Origin: Flectonema sp. DT1601
Lineage: Eukaryota > Euglenozoa > Diplonemea > Diplonemida > Diplonemidae
DNA: 64,000 nucleotides
Direction of reading: 5' to 3'
Assembly: GCA_964019425.1 (NCBI GenBank)
Contig: OZ025781.1
Location: 1,060,501-1,124,500, forward strand
Made by a program: the position numbers and the translations under genes
In this document: positions 20,307 through 31,341 of the stretch, piece after piece
Position numbering within the stretch: position 1 is the first letter of the stretch
Layout: each line of letters begins with the position of its first letter
Notes under the pieces: generated by a model
What the model was told of the DNA's origin: nothing
What the model saw: the letters and a program-made list of their open reading frames with translations, nothing else
The model's database searches: none

Positions 20307-22036
20307 AACGAATGAATGAACTCATAAGTTGTATCATTTTAGCATTGTTTGCATTATTTTTGATCGTTCGTTTGTGTTTTGTCGGTTTTGTCTGTAAAAA
20401 AAAAAAAAAAAAAAAAAAACGAAACATAAACAGTTGATTTTTATAAATAACTCCAAACGTCCTTGAAGAAAAAAACCTGAGGACCACCAATTCAAGTGGG
20501 AGAACAACAACAACAACAAAAAAAAAAAAAAAAAAAAAAAAAAAACACAAAATTCCATCCCTCCTACGAAGAGAGGAGTTCTCTCTGTGACCAAATTTCC
20601 TTAAGTCTCGTAAAAGGATAAGAGTATACAATGCAACTGGTTTAAAAAACTGCAGCAAGCATCGCAACCATTCAAACAATATGCGGGCGGTAGGAGTAAT
20701 CAAAAACAGATAAACAGCTCCTTAATAATAAATGGAAACGGCTTCCCAGCAGCAGAAAAGGGAAGTTAATATTTTCTTTCTTTTTTTTTTTGGTTACAAA
20801 AAAAAATAAAAAGAGTAAAAAAAATAAAATAAATCCTAACAATCTTCTGATTCACTTTCGAAAGCTTTTTTTTTTTTTTTTTTTACAAACCCGCAAATTT
20901 CGTCTATTTCAAGACATGTGATTCTTCATTTCCTTTTGTCTTTTTTTTTTTTTTTTTTTTTTTTTTCCAGAACCAAAAAAAGGGGAGATACAGAAGAGAA
21001 GTTGGGTAATAAGCTTTTCAGCTCAAATAGACACTTGCAAAGCAGAATTCGGTACTCGATAGGAAGAAACGAGTCGACCAGTTTTTTTTATTTTATTTTA
21101 TGAAGCTACAACATCATTTTTAGCGTCAAATCGGATAAGACAACAAAGCCTACCTTAACAAGACAAGACAACAGCTAGTGGTTGAAGCAAACATAAAAAG
21201 TAAGCCTGAGAAAAAGGCTTCTGCTCCTGTCTGAGAGCAAAGAGATTCGCAAGCTCAGATTTCTGCAGAGCTTTCTACGAAGGCAAATAGAGCCACACAG
21301 AATAAAACACATCAACGCTGTTCATTACTACAGCTATGTTGAGTTAAAAAAAACCAAAATCAGATAATTTGAATATCGCAAATATTATCTACTGGCGGGT
21401 CCTAACAACAAGGACTGCTAAACGATTACAAAGTATCGATTGAATGGAAAAAAATCGCATTACAACAGTGTTGCAAAAGATAAAACAGAAAGATCGCGTT
21501 TTTTTCTTTTTATGAAATAATTATATACGTAGTCAAAAATACAAAGTAAAACAAGGAAAAAATAAATAAAACTATTGTTGCAAGTGAAGATTCACGCCAA
21601 CGCACGATACAAAAATAAAAAAAAAAAAAAATAAGGAAGCTCCCTTCTTCCAATTGCTGCAAATCGAGCAAAAAAAATATATATTTTAAAAAAGAAATCG
21701 AAATTTTTTAAAAAAAAAAACTTTTCATTTTTATCTTTTAGGATCATGGTCATAACAAACACAAAGAACTTAGGAGGGTAAAAGGAACTTGAGGAGGAGC
21801 ACTGTAAACAATTAACATGGAAGAAAAACAAATGAGAAAAAAAAAAACAAAAAAAAAATGCATGGTCTGCCTTATATCAACTAAGTTATATATAAGTTAT
21901 ATTTCTTTTCTTTTCCTCAGACTGTCACCCTCCACGTAGTCGTTATAATTGTAAGAAAGTGATTGTCATTCGTAATTGCAGCGCTGTTTTGAGTTTTTTT
22001 TTTTTTTTTTTTTTCCCTCATGATGGGTAAGTTGAA
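20307..22036. other. Intergenic, very rich in homopolymer runs
   Basis: No gene. Contains A runs at about 20397-20419 and 20520-20545 and T runs at about 20866-20884 and 20941-20966, with further runs near 21615, 21711 and 21996. Open frames here are poly-Phe or poly-Lys artefacts. Confidence 0.45.
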
Positions 22037-23899
22037 TTAAAAAACAAACCTAAGATCTCTGTAAAACTCAGCGAACTCAGCTTGAGACAAGCTCGATCTG
22101 TCAAAGAAATGAGACGGAGACATATTACTGTTGGTAGACACAAAATGTTTTTTAAGAACCTGAAGAGGAACATAACCAGTTCCTTCCTCATCAAGCTCAC
22201 TAAACGATTTTAAAATCCATCGATCACGTCTTTCTGGAATTCGACGACGAAGAGTGTTTACCATTTCATTTCCGTTAAAGAATCCCCCTTGACAAAATGC
22301 TTCGTAAATAGCATAAAGAAGGCTTCTATCATGGGCTATGTCTTGTAAGCCAAGTCGGAGGAAAGCCTGCTTAAGACCAAATTCAGTTGCTGGCAGCTTA
22401 GCGAGGATGGCTCTGAGTGAAACAAAGGCGAGAGGACCGGAGCTGTGGACGAGAGCAGACCGAAGGGAATTCAACATATTTTTTGTGACGATTAGTTGAG
22501 GTGTGATTCTAGGTTCTGAATCGGGTGCTAGTCCAGGAGTCCCTCTCACAGAAGGAGGGCTTGTTGAAGGTGTAGAACAAACAGTACTTGGGGGACCATT
22601 TACCATTCGTACTATTTCTGGAACAACACCAATTTGTTTACCAGAGTCAAGTGCAACCCCAACCCTTCCTCTATTATAACCTGTTATTCTACCTGACTTT
22701 CTAGAACTGTTTTCCTTTACGAAGACACTAGTACCCAGAGGAAGTGTAATATTATCTCTTGGTAATCTATACAATTCAATCATGTCATCAAGCTTTACTT
22801 CGACATTATTACCACAATTAGTAACAACATGACCTCTCTTACCATCAGCATCACTCGCTGTATTACATATTTCTATAACAGTTCCTGGTTTGTATTTCTT
22901 TGGATGAAGTGATGAATGTTTTGTTCCTTCCCCAGGCTTTCCGATTTGGAATGGCAGGAGGCCCTTTTGCTCACCGTTGATTTGGATTCCTGCACGTCCT
23001 CTGTTGAAGCCAGTGACGACACCTCTGTGTCCATAAAGAGGGTTGGTCAGATCTTTTACTTCGACTTCTTCACCGACTGGGAAGGATTGCTTCATGGAAA
23101 GTCCGTTTTCACCGCGTGGAGCATGCGTGTCAGCGTCTTCGATTGTTGGTGCAGAAGATTGATGTTTCTTACCATTTGGTAATGTGACCATTTCTGCTCT
23201 CATTCGAGTACCTGCAACATCACTTCCTAGCTTTAATCCTTCACTAACATCTTTAGTTCCTTCAAGTGGTGCGATTACTCTCTTCCCCTGAGGTGTTGCT
23301 CTTCCTTCTCTCGGTGCTGCATCTGGTGCAGCCTTTTTCGTCTTCTTTCCCAACACGCAGAATGTACAGCTATCAAACTTACACTCTGGGCAGTGATAAA
23401 AGTTAGGTTCTCTTTGTAGTTCTTTTGTTCCACACCTGTCACATACAACAGAGTTACCTTCAATGTGCGTATAGTCAGCTGGAGTTCCATGTATTTTGTG
23501 CAGAGTGTGTCCAGCAGCACAGCAAGGACCGTTAGAGTTAGCAGCAGCAACTGAAGCCTTCTTACGATGCTGGACAGGTAAGCGAGAGGCGGCGTCGCCC
23601 TCTTTAGGAGATGGTCTATTTGGTGTTCTCGGTGTTCTTGGGGTGTAAGGAGGAGATTGATAATCAGTGGTCGTACGGGATGCAACTTCAGCAGCAACTC
23701 TTCTGATTGTCATCTCTTTATCTTTCAAGCTGACAAGTCTTCTGCCACGTGTTTCCGCAGCTCTCTGTTTTACAATTCCTTTCATCATTCTTCTTTGTTG
23801 GTCACTCTTTGGTTTCCACGCTGAATCTTCATTATGTTGTAATAAACTTGACAAGTTATTATCGACTACTGCAGATGATGTTGCTACCCTGCGCTTCAT
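22037..23899 (-). CDS. Zinc-finger, SH3-like repeat and EF-hand-like protein, 620 aa
   Basis: Single exon. Residues 126-181 form a Cys/His-rich finger (C126, H131, C153, C156, H169, C170, C173, C178, C181) of the C1/DC1/ZZ type, with CxxGHxL at the start and CxxCxFDxCxxC at the end. About 270-440 holds three SH3/KOW-like repeats (VGEEVEV...GHRGVVTGFNRGR; PGTVIEI; LGTSVFV...SGRITGYNRGR). The C-terminal region (470-610) is helical with a degenerate EF-hand loop (ELDEEGTGYVPL). The N-terminus is basic and Pro/Thr-rich (TPRTPRTP). Probably an adaptor; no catalytic motif seen. An acceptor (ATAAACAG) lies 18 nt upstream of the ATG. Confidence 0.75.
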   Translation of the reverse strand: MKRRVATSSAVVDNNLSSLLQHNEDSAWKPKSDQQRRMMKGIVKQRAAETRGRRLVSLKDKEMTIRRVAAEVASRTTTDYQSPPYTPRTPRTPNRPSPKEGDAASRLPVQHRKKASVAAANSNGPCCAAGHTLHKIHGTPADYTHIEGNSVVCDRCGTKELQREPNFYHCPECKFDSCTFCVLGKKTKKAAPDAAPREGRATPQGKRVIAPLEGTKDVSEGLKLGSDVAGTRMRAEMVTLPNGKKHQSSAPTIEDADTHAPRGENGLSMKQSFPVGEEVEVKDLTNPLYGHRGVVTGFNRGRAGIQINGEQKGLLPFQIGKPGEGTKHSSLHPKKYKPGTVIEICNTASDADGKRGHVVTNCGNNVEVKLDDMIELYRLPRDNITLPLGTSVFVKENSSRKSGRITGYNRGRVGVALDSGKQIGVVPEIVRMVNGPPSTVCSTPSTSPPSVRGTPGLAPDSEPRITPQLIVTKNMLNSLRSALVHSSGPLAFVSLRAILAKLPATEFGLKQAFLRLGLQDIAHDRSLLYAIYEAFCQGGFFNGNEMVNTLRRRIPERRDRWILKSFSELDEEGTGYVPLQVLKKHFVSTNSNMSPSHFFDRSSLSQAEFAEFYRDLRFVF

Positions 23900-24344
23900 C
23901 TTAATTATAATCGCAACCTGTTTATTAAATTAGTTATTAATCACTAATCACAACAAAGGTAATGAAGTGAAAAGGTCAGTCTTAACGTCATGTTTTTTTT
24001 GAATGCGTCTCATTCCAAAAAAACAATAAGTATTTTTAACTGTCAATACTCTTGTGAGTTTTTTTATCCATTTCCTCTAAGCAAGAGAATGCTTGAGGTG
24101 CGTACCCAGAAATTAAAAAAAAAAAAGGAGGGGATATCATTCCACAGTAGATCAAAAATTGGGAATTGAAAAGAAAAGTCTCATGTATGTCTGTGGTTTG
24201 TTTCGGAGTCGACTTTCGGTCACACTCTGGTTTTTTTTTTGTTTTTTTTTTTTTTGCTTATACGGAGGATCCAAACGCCTAAAGAATAAAACAAAATGGA
24301 AAAAGAGATAATTAAGGTACCAATTAAGGTCTTTCAGTACTTGC
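23900..24344. other. Intergenic, no gene
   Basis: Spacer with T-rich runs near 24230-24255; nothing coding or structured recognised. Confidence 0.4.
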
Positions 24345-25676
24345 CTAGAAGCACTTCTTGTGGACAATTCCAGGTCCGCTCTCGTCGTACTCCTCCTTCT
24401 TAACCCACATCGAGGCGAAGGTCGAGAGAGATGAAAGGATAGATCCTCCAATCCAGACAGAGTACTTACGCTCTGGTGGAGCAACAACCTTGATCTTCAT
24501 GCTGTTTGGAGCCAAGTTGGTAACTTCTTTCGACAGACGGTCAGCAAGCCCCTCGTACATGGTGGTTCCTCCTGAGAGAACAATGTTGGCGTACAAGTCT
24601 TTTCTCACATCGATATCACACTTCATGATACTGTTGTAAACGGTCTCGTGGATACCGTTCGCTTCAAGACCAATGAAGGCTGGCTTGAACAGAGCCTCTG
24701 GGCATCTGAATCTCTCAGATCCGACGGTGATCACCTGACCGTCAGGAAGCTCGTAGTCCTTCTCAAGGGATGAGCTCGATGAGGCGAGTGACATCTCTTC
24801 GTCGAAGTCCTGTTTTGTTTGTTTAAAATTATCTTCATTTAGATACTTCTAATCAAAACTATCCTTTCTTTAAACAAAAGAAAGGTCACCAAACACAACA
24901 AAAGACATACCAAAGCAACGTAGGCGAGCTTCTCCTTGATGTCACGAACGATCTCACGTTCAGCGGAGGTGACGAAGGAGTTACCACGCTCAGTCAAAAG
25001 CTTGATCATCCAGTCGGTCATGTCTCTTCCCTGTTTTGAGATTGTGTTGTTGTTGTTGTTGTTCATTAAATCGAAACGGATGTGCCTATATTATCAAAAG
25101 AAAACAACAATAAAAAAAAAAATAACAACATACGGCCATGTCAATACGAAGGACGGCGTGAGGAAGGGAGTATCCCTCGTAGATAGGGACAGTGTGAGTA
25201 ACACCATCACCAGAGTCGAGAACGATACCAGTGGTACGTCCACTCGAGTACAATGAAAGCACAGCCTGGATACCAACGTACATGGCAGGACTGTTGAAGG
25301 TTTCGAACATGATCTGAGTCATCTTCTCTCTGTTGGCCTTTGGGTTCATTGGGGCCTCAGTCAACAACACTGGGTGGTCCTCTGGTCCAACACGAAGCTC
25401 GTTGTAGAAGGTGTGATGCCAGATCTTCTCCATGTCATCCCAGTTGGTGATGATACCGTGCTCAATTGGGTACTTGATCAACAAGATACCTCTCTTTGAC
25501 TGAGCGTCATCTCCAATGTACGCCTCCTTCTTGGCAGTTCCCATCATGGCGGCAGCGGTCTTTGGGCGACCGACGATCGACGGGAAGACGGATCTTGGTG
25601 CATCGTCACCAGCGAATCCGGCCTTCACCATTCCAGATCCGTTGTCACATACGATTGCCTGCTGGTCATCATCCAT
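24345..25676 (-). CDS. Actin, copy 1 (3 exons, 375 aa)
   Basis: Exons complement(25134..25676), (24911..25030), (24345..24809), i.e. 181, 40 and 154 codons, all phase-0 introns with GTATGT donors and ACAG acceptors. The protein is conventional actin of standard length: [20 protein letters not shown] nucleotide loop, [19 protein letters not shown], and the C-terminus HKKCF. The 5' leader has a TTGTATTTCAG acceptor about 30 nt upstream. Intron 2 carries a 9-bp stem (24863-24885). Protein identical to copies 2 and 3 as far as I can see. Confidence 0.98.
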
Positions 25677-26064
25677 TTTATTAGAGTTTTTAGTGGATAA
25701 CTGAAATACAAGTAAATAAGTTTATAATAAATAACCATAACCCGAGTGGTATAATAATAATAAAATTGAGTGAATCTGGTAGGCGAATCCGAGAAGCCAG
25801 AATGTTTGGCAAAAATCATATAAAGAAAGAGGAACAACGGAAAACCTGACTTTCTTGTACGTCGGTAAGAAGAAAATCAGAGTTAAGAGAGCAGTGTAAT
25901 ACTCTATGTTCATTATACAAAGTAAAATACCCAATAAGAGGGTCTGACTGAATAATTTTAGTCATCTCTTTACTAATAAGAAACCTGTCACTTTTGACAT
26001 CAAAAAAAAAAAATCTTTTTTTTTTTAAATCGTTCCTGAAGATCTGAATGAGTTGTCAGTACGT
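25677..26064. other. Actin-1 5' flank / ankyrin gene 3' flank
   Basis: The first about 90 nt next to the actin ATG (25677-25766) are nearly identical to 29293-29382 upstream of actin copy 2, including the leader acceptor; similarity then stops abruptly. The rest is AT-rich with no gene. Confidence 0.6.
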
Positions 26065-27489
26065 TCAAGCACTTTCTTCTTCGATATCAGTTTCTATCTG
26101 AGAGTTGTTTATGAGTTCAACTTCGCTAAAAGAATAACAACGTTGTAAAAATAATTTCAGATACGAACCATCAGCAATAGTAAGAGCCTGATATAAAGAT
26201 AATTTACCACAAATTTGAGAAGGTGACAACATATCAGCTGATTCTAAAGCAGTCACAAAGACTTCTGCAGTGCAAATATCAGACTTGACAATAACTGTGA
26301 GAACATCTGGAGAACGAACAACAGCAGCAGCAATGAGTAGATTCACATCTTCACCACGGGAAATAAGAATCTTAATTATAAGAATAGTACAGGCACTGTT
26401 ACCTGAAATAATAAACTTATCAGCAAGAACACTCAGCTCTGTTGAAGTCATTTTTTCAAACAAAGCTGTTGTTATGTTTGTTGGGATTACTTCCTTTAGA
26501 AATGTTGGAATGCTATCTATGTCTTGCAAACTTTGGAGCTCATCAAAAGGTGTTTTACCCGAAGCGTTTTCAGCATTACAATTCGCACCTGCGCTTGCTA
26601 AATACTCAACGACTTCGTAAGATCCTAAGTGGGCTGCCATATTCAAAGGAGATGACTTCCAAGCACTACATTGTGCGTCAAGATCAGCACCGTACTTCTT
26701 ATGTAACATCTCAACGACTTCCTTTTTACCCTTTGCAGCTAGGTATAGAATAGTACATTTATTTTGACTACCAAAGGGTTTATTAATTTCAGATTGCAAG
26801 TTTGCAGAACGAATCGCCTCGTCGATATCATCACAAGACATGTGTTGCATTAAGCTAACAATAATCCCAGTGTGACTACATTCGTTTATAAGTGCAACTG
26901 CTAGAGGCGTTCGACCTAATTTACACTTAAAAGTAGCTGTAACAGGTGTTTCAAGTAGTTTTATACAAATTTCATAGTTTTCTGCCTTCACGGCTAAGTG
27001 AAGTAGTGTTTCTTCAGATCCTGGAAACACACATTTAGGAATCTGACTCCATCTCTTAATAAGATGTTCGAAGGTTGCAATATTACACCCTTTTAACGTC
27101 AAAACAGTAAGTATTGGATCTACACTCCGTCTGACAGCGTTTCTCGGTATTTTACTGCAACAAGCATTCTCCAATGGAGATTCTCCACAGTCGTTTATTA
27201 TGTTAGTACTTGCAATCTCACTTGATACAGCTTCCACTAATTTAATAGCTGCGTCAGTGCATTTTCTGTAAGCAGCAGCATGGAGAGCTATGCTTTTGTG
27301 TTTTCCTTCCATTCGTTGATCTGGTATTGCTCCCAACTGAAGTTGTCTTTCAACTATATCGGTACGATTACAACCTGATGCGTAGTACAACACAGTTGCG
27401 CCGTCTTCTACCATTTCGGTTGGAGTATGAAACCACGGATGTGATTCCAACTCTGCGAGGGACTGCTTTGAAATGGCTTCTCTAATCAT
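26065..27489 (-). CDS. Ankyrin-repeat protein, 474 aa
   Basis: Single exon of ankyrin-type repeats: ETLLHLAVKAENYEICIKLLE, then GRTPLAVAL, a diverged repeat, TILYLAAKGKKEVVEMLHKKYGADLDA and SPLNMAAHLGSYEVVEYLASAGANCNA are the clearest, covering about residues 160-330. Earlier and later parts are diverged helical repeats. No enzymatic domain, signal peptide or membrane span. It lies between actin copies 1 and 2. Likely a protein-interaction adaptor; partners unknown. The ATG is preceded by TTTATCACTCAG 18 nt upstream. Confidence 0.88.
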   Translation of the reverse strand: MIREAISKQSLAELESHPWFHTPTEMVEDGATVLYYASGCNRTDIVERQLQLGAIPDQRMEGKHKSIALHAAAYRKCTDAAIKLVEAVSSEIASTNIINDCGESPLENACCSKIPRNAVRRSVDPILTVLTLKGCNIATFEHLIKRWSQIPKCVFPGSEETLLHLAVKAENYEICIKLLETPVTATFKCKLGRTPLAVALINECSHTGIIVSLMQHMSCDDIDEAIRSANLQSEINKPFGSQNKCTILYLAAKGKKEVVEMLHKKYGADLDAQCSAWKSSPLNMAAHLGSYEVVEYLASAGANCNAENASGKTPFDELQSLQDIDSIPTFLKEVIPTNITTALFEKMTSTELSVLADKFIISGNSACTILIIKILISRGEDVNLLIAAAVVRSPDVLTVIVKSDICTAEVFVTALESADMLSPSQICGKLSLYQALTIADGSYLKLFLQRCYSFSEVELINNSQIETDIEEESA

Positions 27490-27940
27490 AGTATTGACTT
27501 TTGTTCTGAGTGATAAAATATTATAATTACTTCATCAAATAAGTGATATACTATAATCCCCACAGATGTTGTTAATAATCAAACATTAATATTATTCTGT
27601 ATAAAAAAAAAAAATACAGAACATCAATAATAAACGATAGCACTATATATTAATAATTGCACTAGCAAAACAAACAGCAAGACAATGCTGCCGAGTTCTC
27701 TCTGAATCAGGACAGGGAAAAAGTAATAAAAATAAAAAAAGAATTTTCAAAAGTAAAACAGGAACGATGGTTAACCTGTAAAGAGTTCCCTCTTAATAAT
27801 ACATGTGACTCGGGTTCACAGCTTGAGGTAACACTAATTTAAAAAAAATAAAAGTGAGCAGGGAAAAAGGAATAAAAGAAATTGTAACCATGCCTACAAG
27901 TTGTAGGCTATTTTGGCTATTGTATCGCTGGTGGTGAAGC
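27490..27940. other. Intergenic, no gene
   Basis: AT-rich spacer between the actin-2 stop and the ankyrin gene. It shows no similarity to the 3' flanks of the other actin copies, whose homology stops at the stop codon. Confidence 0.4.
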
Positions 27941-29292
27941 CTAGAAGCACTTCTTGTGGACAATTCCAGGTCCGCTCTCGTCGTACTCCTCCTTCTTCAC
28001 CCACATCGAGGCGAAGGTCGAGAGAGATGAAAGGATAGATCCTCCAATCCAGACAGAGTACTTACGCTCTGGTGGAGCAACAACCTTGATCTTCATGCTG
28101 TTTGGAGCCAAGTTAGTAACTTCCTTCGACAGACGGTCAGCAAGTCCCTCGTACATGGTGGTTCCTCCTGAGAGAACAATGTTGGCGTACAAGTCTTTTC
28201 TCACATCGATATCACACTTCATGATACTGTTGTAAACGGTCTCGTGGATACCGTTCGCTTCAAGACCAATGAAGGCTGGCTTGAACAGAGCCTCTGGGCA
28301 TCTGAATCTCTCAGATCCGACGGTGATCACCTGACCGTCAGGAAGCTCGTAGTCCTTCTCAAGGGATGAGCTCGATGAGGCGAGTGACATCTCTTCGTCG
28401 AAGTCCTGTTTTGTTTTGTTTAAAATTATCTTCATTTAGATACTTCTAATCAAAACTATCCTTTCTTTAAACAAAAGAAAGGTCACCAAACACAACAACG
28501 ACATACCAAAGCAACGTAGGCGAGCTTCTCCTTGATGTCACGAACGATCTCACGTTCAGCGGAGGTGACGAAGGAGTTACCACGCTCAGTCAAAAGCTTG
28601 ATCATCCAATCGGTCATGTCTCTTCCCTGTTTTGAGATTGTGTTGTTGTTGTTGTTGTTGTTGTTCATCAAATCGAAATGGAAACATTATTTCCAATCGT
28701 GTCTACATTTTCAAAAGAAAACAACAATAAAAAAAAAAAAACAACATACGGCCATGTCAATACGAAGGACGGCGTGAGGAAGGGAGTATCCCTCGTAGAT
28801 AGGGACAGTGTGAGTAACACCATCACCAGAGTCGAGAACGATACCAGTGGTACGTCCACTCGAGTACAAAGAAAGCACAGCCTGGATACCAACGTACATG
28901 GCAGGACTGTTGAAGGTTTCGAACATGATCTGAGTCATCTTCTCTCTGTTGGCCTTTGGGTTCATTGGGGCCTCAGTCAACAACACTGGGTGGTCCTCTG
29001 GTCCAACACGAAGCTCGTTGTAGAAGGTGTGATGCCAGATCTTCTCCATGTCATCCCAGTTGGTGATGATACCGTGCTCAATTGGGTACTTGATCAACAA
29101 GATACCTCTCTTTGACTGAGCGTCATCTCCAATGTACGCCTCCTTCTTGGCAGTTCCCATCATGGCGGCAGCGGTCTTTGGGCGACCGACGATCGATGGG
29201 AAGACGGATCTTGGTGCATCGTCACCAGCGAATCCGGCCTTCACCATTCCAGATCCGTTGTCACATACGATTGCCTGCTGGTCATCATCCAT
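27941..29292 (-). CDS. Actin, copy 2 (3 exons, 375 aa)
   Basis: Exons complement(28750..29292), (28507..28626), (27941..28405), with introns at the same sites as the other copies. Coding sequence differs from copy 1 only at scattered synonymous sites. Intron 1 resembles that of copy 3, while intron 2 and the 5' flank resemble copy 1, a mosaic pattern. The conserved intron-2 stem is at 28460-28482. Confidence 0.98.
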
Positions 29293-29884
29293 TTTATTAG
29301 AGTTTTTAGTGGATAACTGAAATACAAGTAAATAAGTTTATAATAAATAACCATAACCCGAGTGGTATAATAATAATAAACAGCAGCGCAGTCTGACAGA
29401 TCAAGAAGAGAAGAGAGCGAATGGTTGCCACTTTGTACGAAAAGAACTCCCCTGACGGCTCACTCAGGTGTTAGTAACAATAAATGAGATAGGTATTTAT
29501 ATGGTTGTGTGAATGCTGTAGAGATAATTACATAAGGAGGATTTGGTTGGAGAGTATATTAGTGAAATTGAACTTTTGGGACACACGACAAGGCAATGCC
29601 GCTGAAAAACAAATAATAAAAAAAAAAAAAAAATTAAAAAAAAAAACCCCAAAAAAAAGTAAGAACACAGCGACGAACCATGTGAAGTAAGGATGCCACT
29701 ACTACTAGCTGCTTCCGTACATTCACCACAGTTCTATTTCGCTGATTGTTCAAAGAAAGAAGGGAAGTCGGGAAAACGGGAGGTTGGAACTCTTTTTTTT
29801 TTTTCTTTTCTTTGCTTCCTTAAAGCGGTCACGGAGGTATGTTTGTTCCTTCTTTCTCTATTGTCGCCCAATTAGAAGTACTGC
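29293..29884. other. Intergenic between actin copies 2 and 3
   Basis: The 90 nt adjoining actin-2 match the actin-1 5' flank. The remainder holds A-rich runs near 29618-29660 and a T run near 29792-29803; no gene. Confidence 0.45.
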
Positions 29885-31341
29885 CTAGAAGCACTTCTTG
29901 TGGACAATTCCAGGTCCGCTCTCGTCATACTCCTCCTTCTTCACCCACATCGAGGCGAAGGTCGAGAGAGATGAAAGGATAGATCCTCCAATCCAGACAG
30001 AGTACTTACGCTCTGGTGGAGCAACAACCTTGATCTTCATGCTGTTTGGAGCCAAGTTGGTGACTTCCTTCGACAGACGGTCAGCAAGTCCCTCGTACAT
30101 GGTGGTTCCTCCTGAGAGAACAATGTTGGCGTACAAGTCTTTTCTCACATCGATATCACACTTCATGATACTGTTGTAAACGGTCTCGTGGATACCGTTC
30201 GCTTCAAGACCGATGAAGGCTGGCTTGAACAGAGCCTCTGGGCATCTGAATCTCTCAGATCCGACGGTGATCACCTGACCGTCAGGAAGCTCGTAGTCCT
30301 TCTCAAGGGATGAGCTCGATGAGGCGAGTGACATCTCTTCGTCGAAGTCCTGTTTTGTTTTGTTTTGTTTTGTTTTGTTTTGTTTTGTTTTGTTTTGTTT
30401 TGTTTTGTTTTGTTTTGTTTTGTTTTGTTTTGTTTTGTTTTGTTTTGTTTTGTTTTGTTTTGTTTTGTTTCAGGTATTTTCGTTTATCATATCATCGGAT
30501 ACTTCTATTCACAACTATCCTTTCTTTAAAAAGAAAGGTCACCAAACACAACAAAAGACATACCAAAGCAACGTAGGCGAGCTTCTCCTTGATGTCACGA
30601 ACGATCTCACGTTCAGCGGAGGTGACGAAGGAGTTACCACGCTCAGTCAAAAGCTTGATCATCCAGTCGGTCATGTCTCTTCCCTGTTTTGAGATTGTGT
30701 TGTTGTTGTTGTTCATCAAATCGAAATGGAAACATTATTTCCAATCGTGTCTACATTTTCAAAAGAAAACAACAATAAAAAAAAAAAAAAAAACATACGG
30801 CCATGTCAATACGAAGGACGGCGTGAGGAAGGGAGTATCCCTCGTAGATAGGGACAGTGTGAGTAACACCATCACCAGAGTCGAGAACGATACCAGTGGT
30901 ACGTCCACTCGAGTACAAAGAAAGCACAGCCTGGATACCAACGTACATGGCAGGACTGTTGAAGGTTTCGAACATAATCTGAGTCATCTTCTCCCTGTTG
31001 GCCTTTGGGTTCATTGGGGCCTCAGTCAACAACACTGGGTGGTCCTCTGGTCCAACACGAAGCTCGTTGTAGAAGGTGTGATGCCAGATCTTCTCCATGT
31101 CATCCCAGTTGGTGATGATACCGTGCTCAATTGGGTACTTGATCAACAAGATACCTCTCTTTGACTGAGCGTCATCTCCAATGTACGCCTCCTTCTTGGC
31201 AGTTCCCATCATAGCGGCAGCGGTCTTTGGGCGACCGACGATCGATGGGAAGACGGATCTTGGTGCATCGTCACCAGCGAATCCGGCCTTCACCATTCCG
31301 GATCCGTTGTCACATACGATTGCCTGCTGGTCATCATCCAT
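29885..31341 (-). CDS. Actin, copy 3 (3 exons, 375 aa)
   Basis: Exons complement(30799..31341), (30564..30683), (29885..30349). Same protein and intron positions as copies 1 and 2. Its second intron is 214 nt instead of 101 because of a pentanucleotide array (30351-30470) that runs directly into the 3' splice site. The 5' flank is unlike the other two beyond about 13 nt (ATG then a G-rich stretch), so this copy may be expressed differently. Confidence 0.98.
30351..30470 (+). repeat. (TGTTT)24 microsatellite in actin-3 intron 2
   Basis: Twenty-four perfect TGTTT units. On the transcript this is (AAACA)n ending in the acceptor CAG of exon 3. The other two actin genes have only two or three imperfect units at the same place. 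Confidence 0.97.

Noticed and set aside
20296-20703. Upstream coding exon of the PIPK-like gene
   Set aside because: Poly-Phe/Val frame made by A runs; a good acceptor at 20275-20277 marks the leader start instead.
24345-31341. Actin copies as assembly duplicates of one gene
   Set aside because: Introns, flanks and synonymous sites differ between copies, so they are separate genes.
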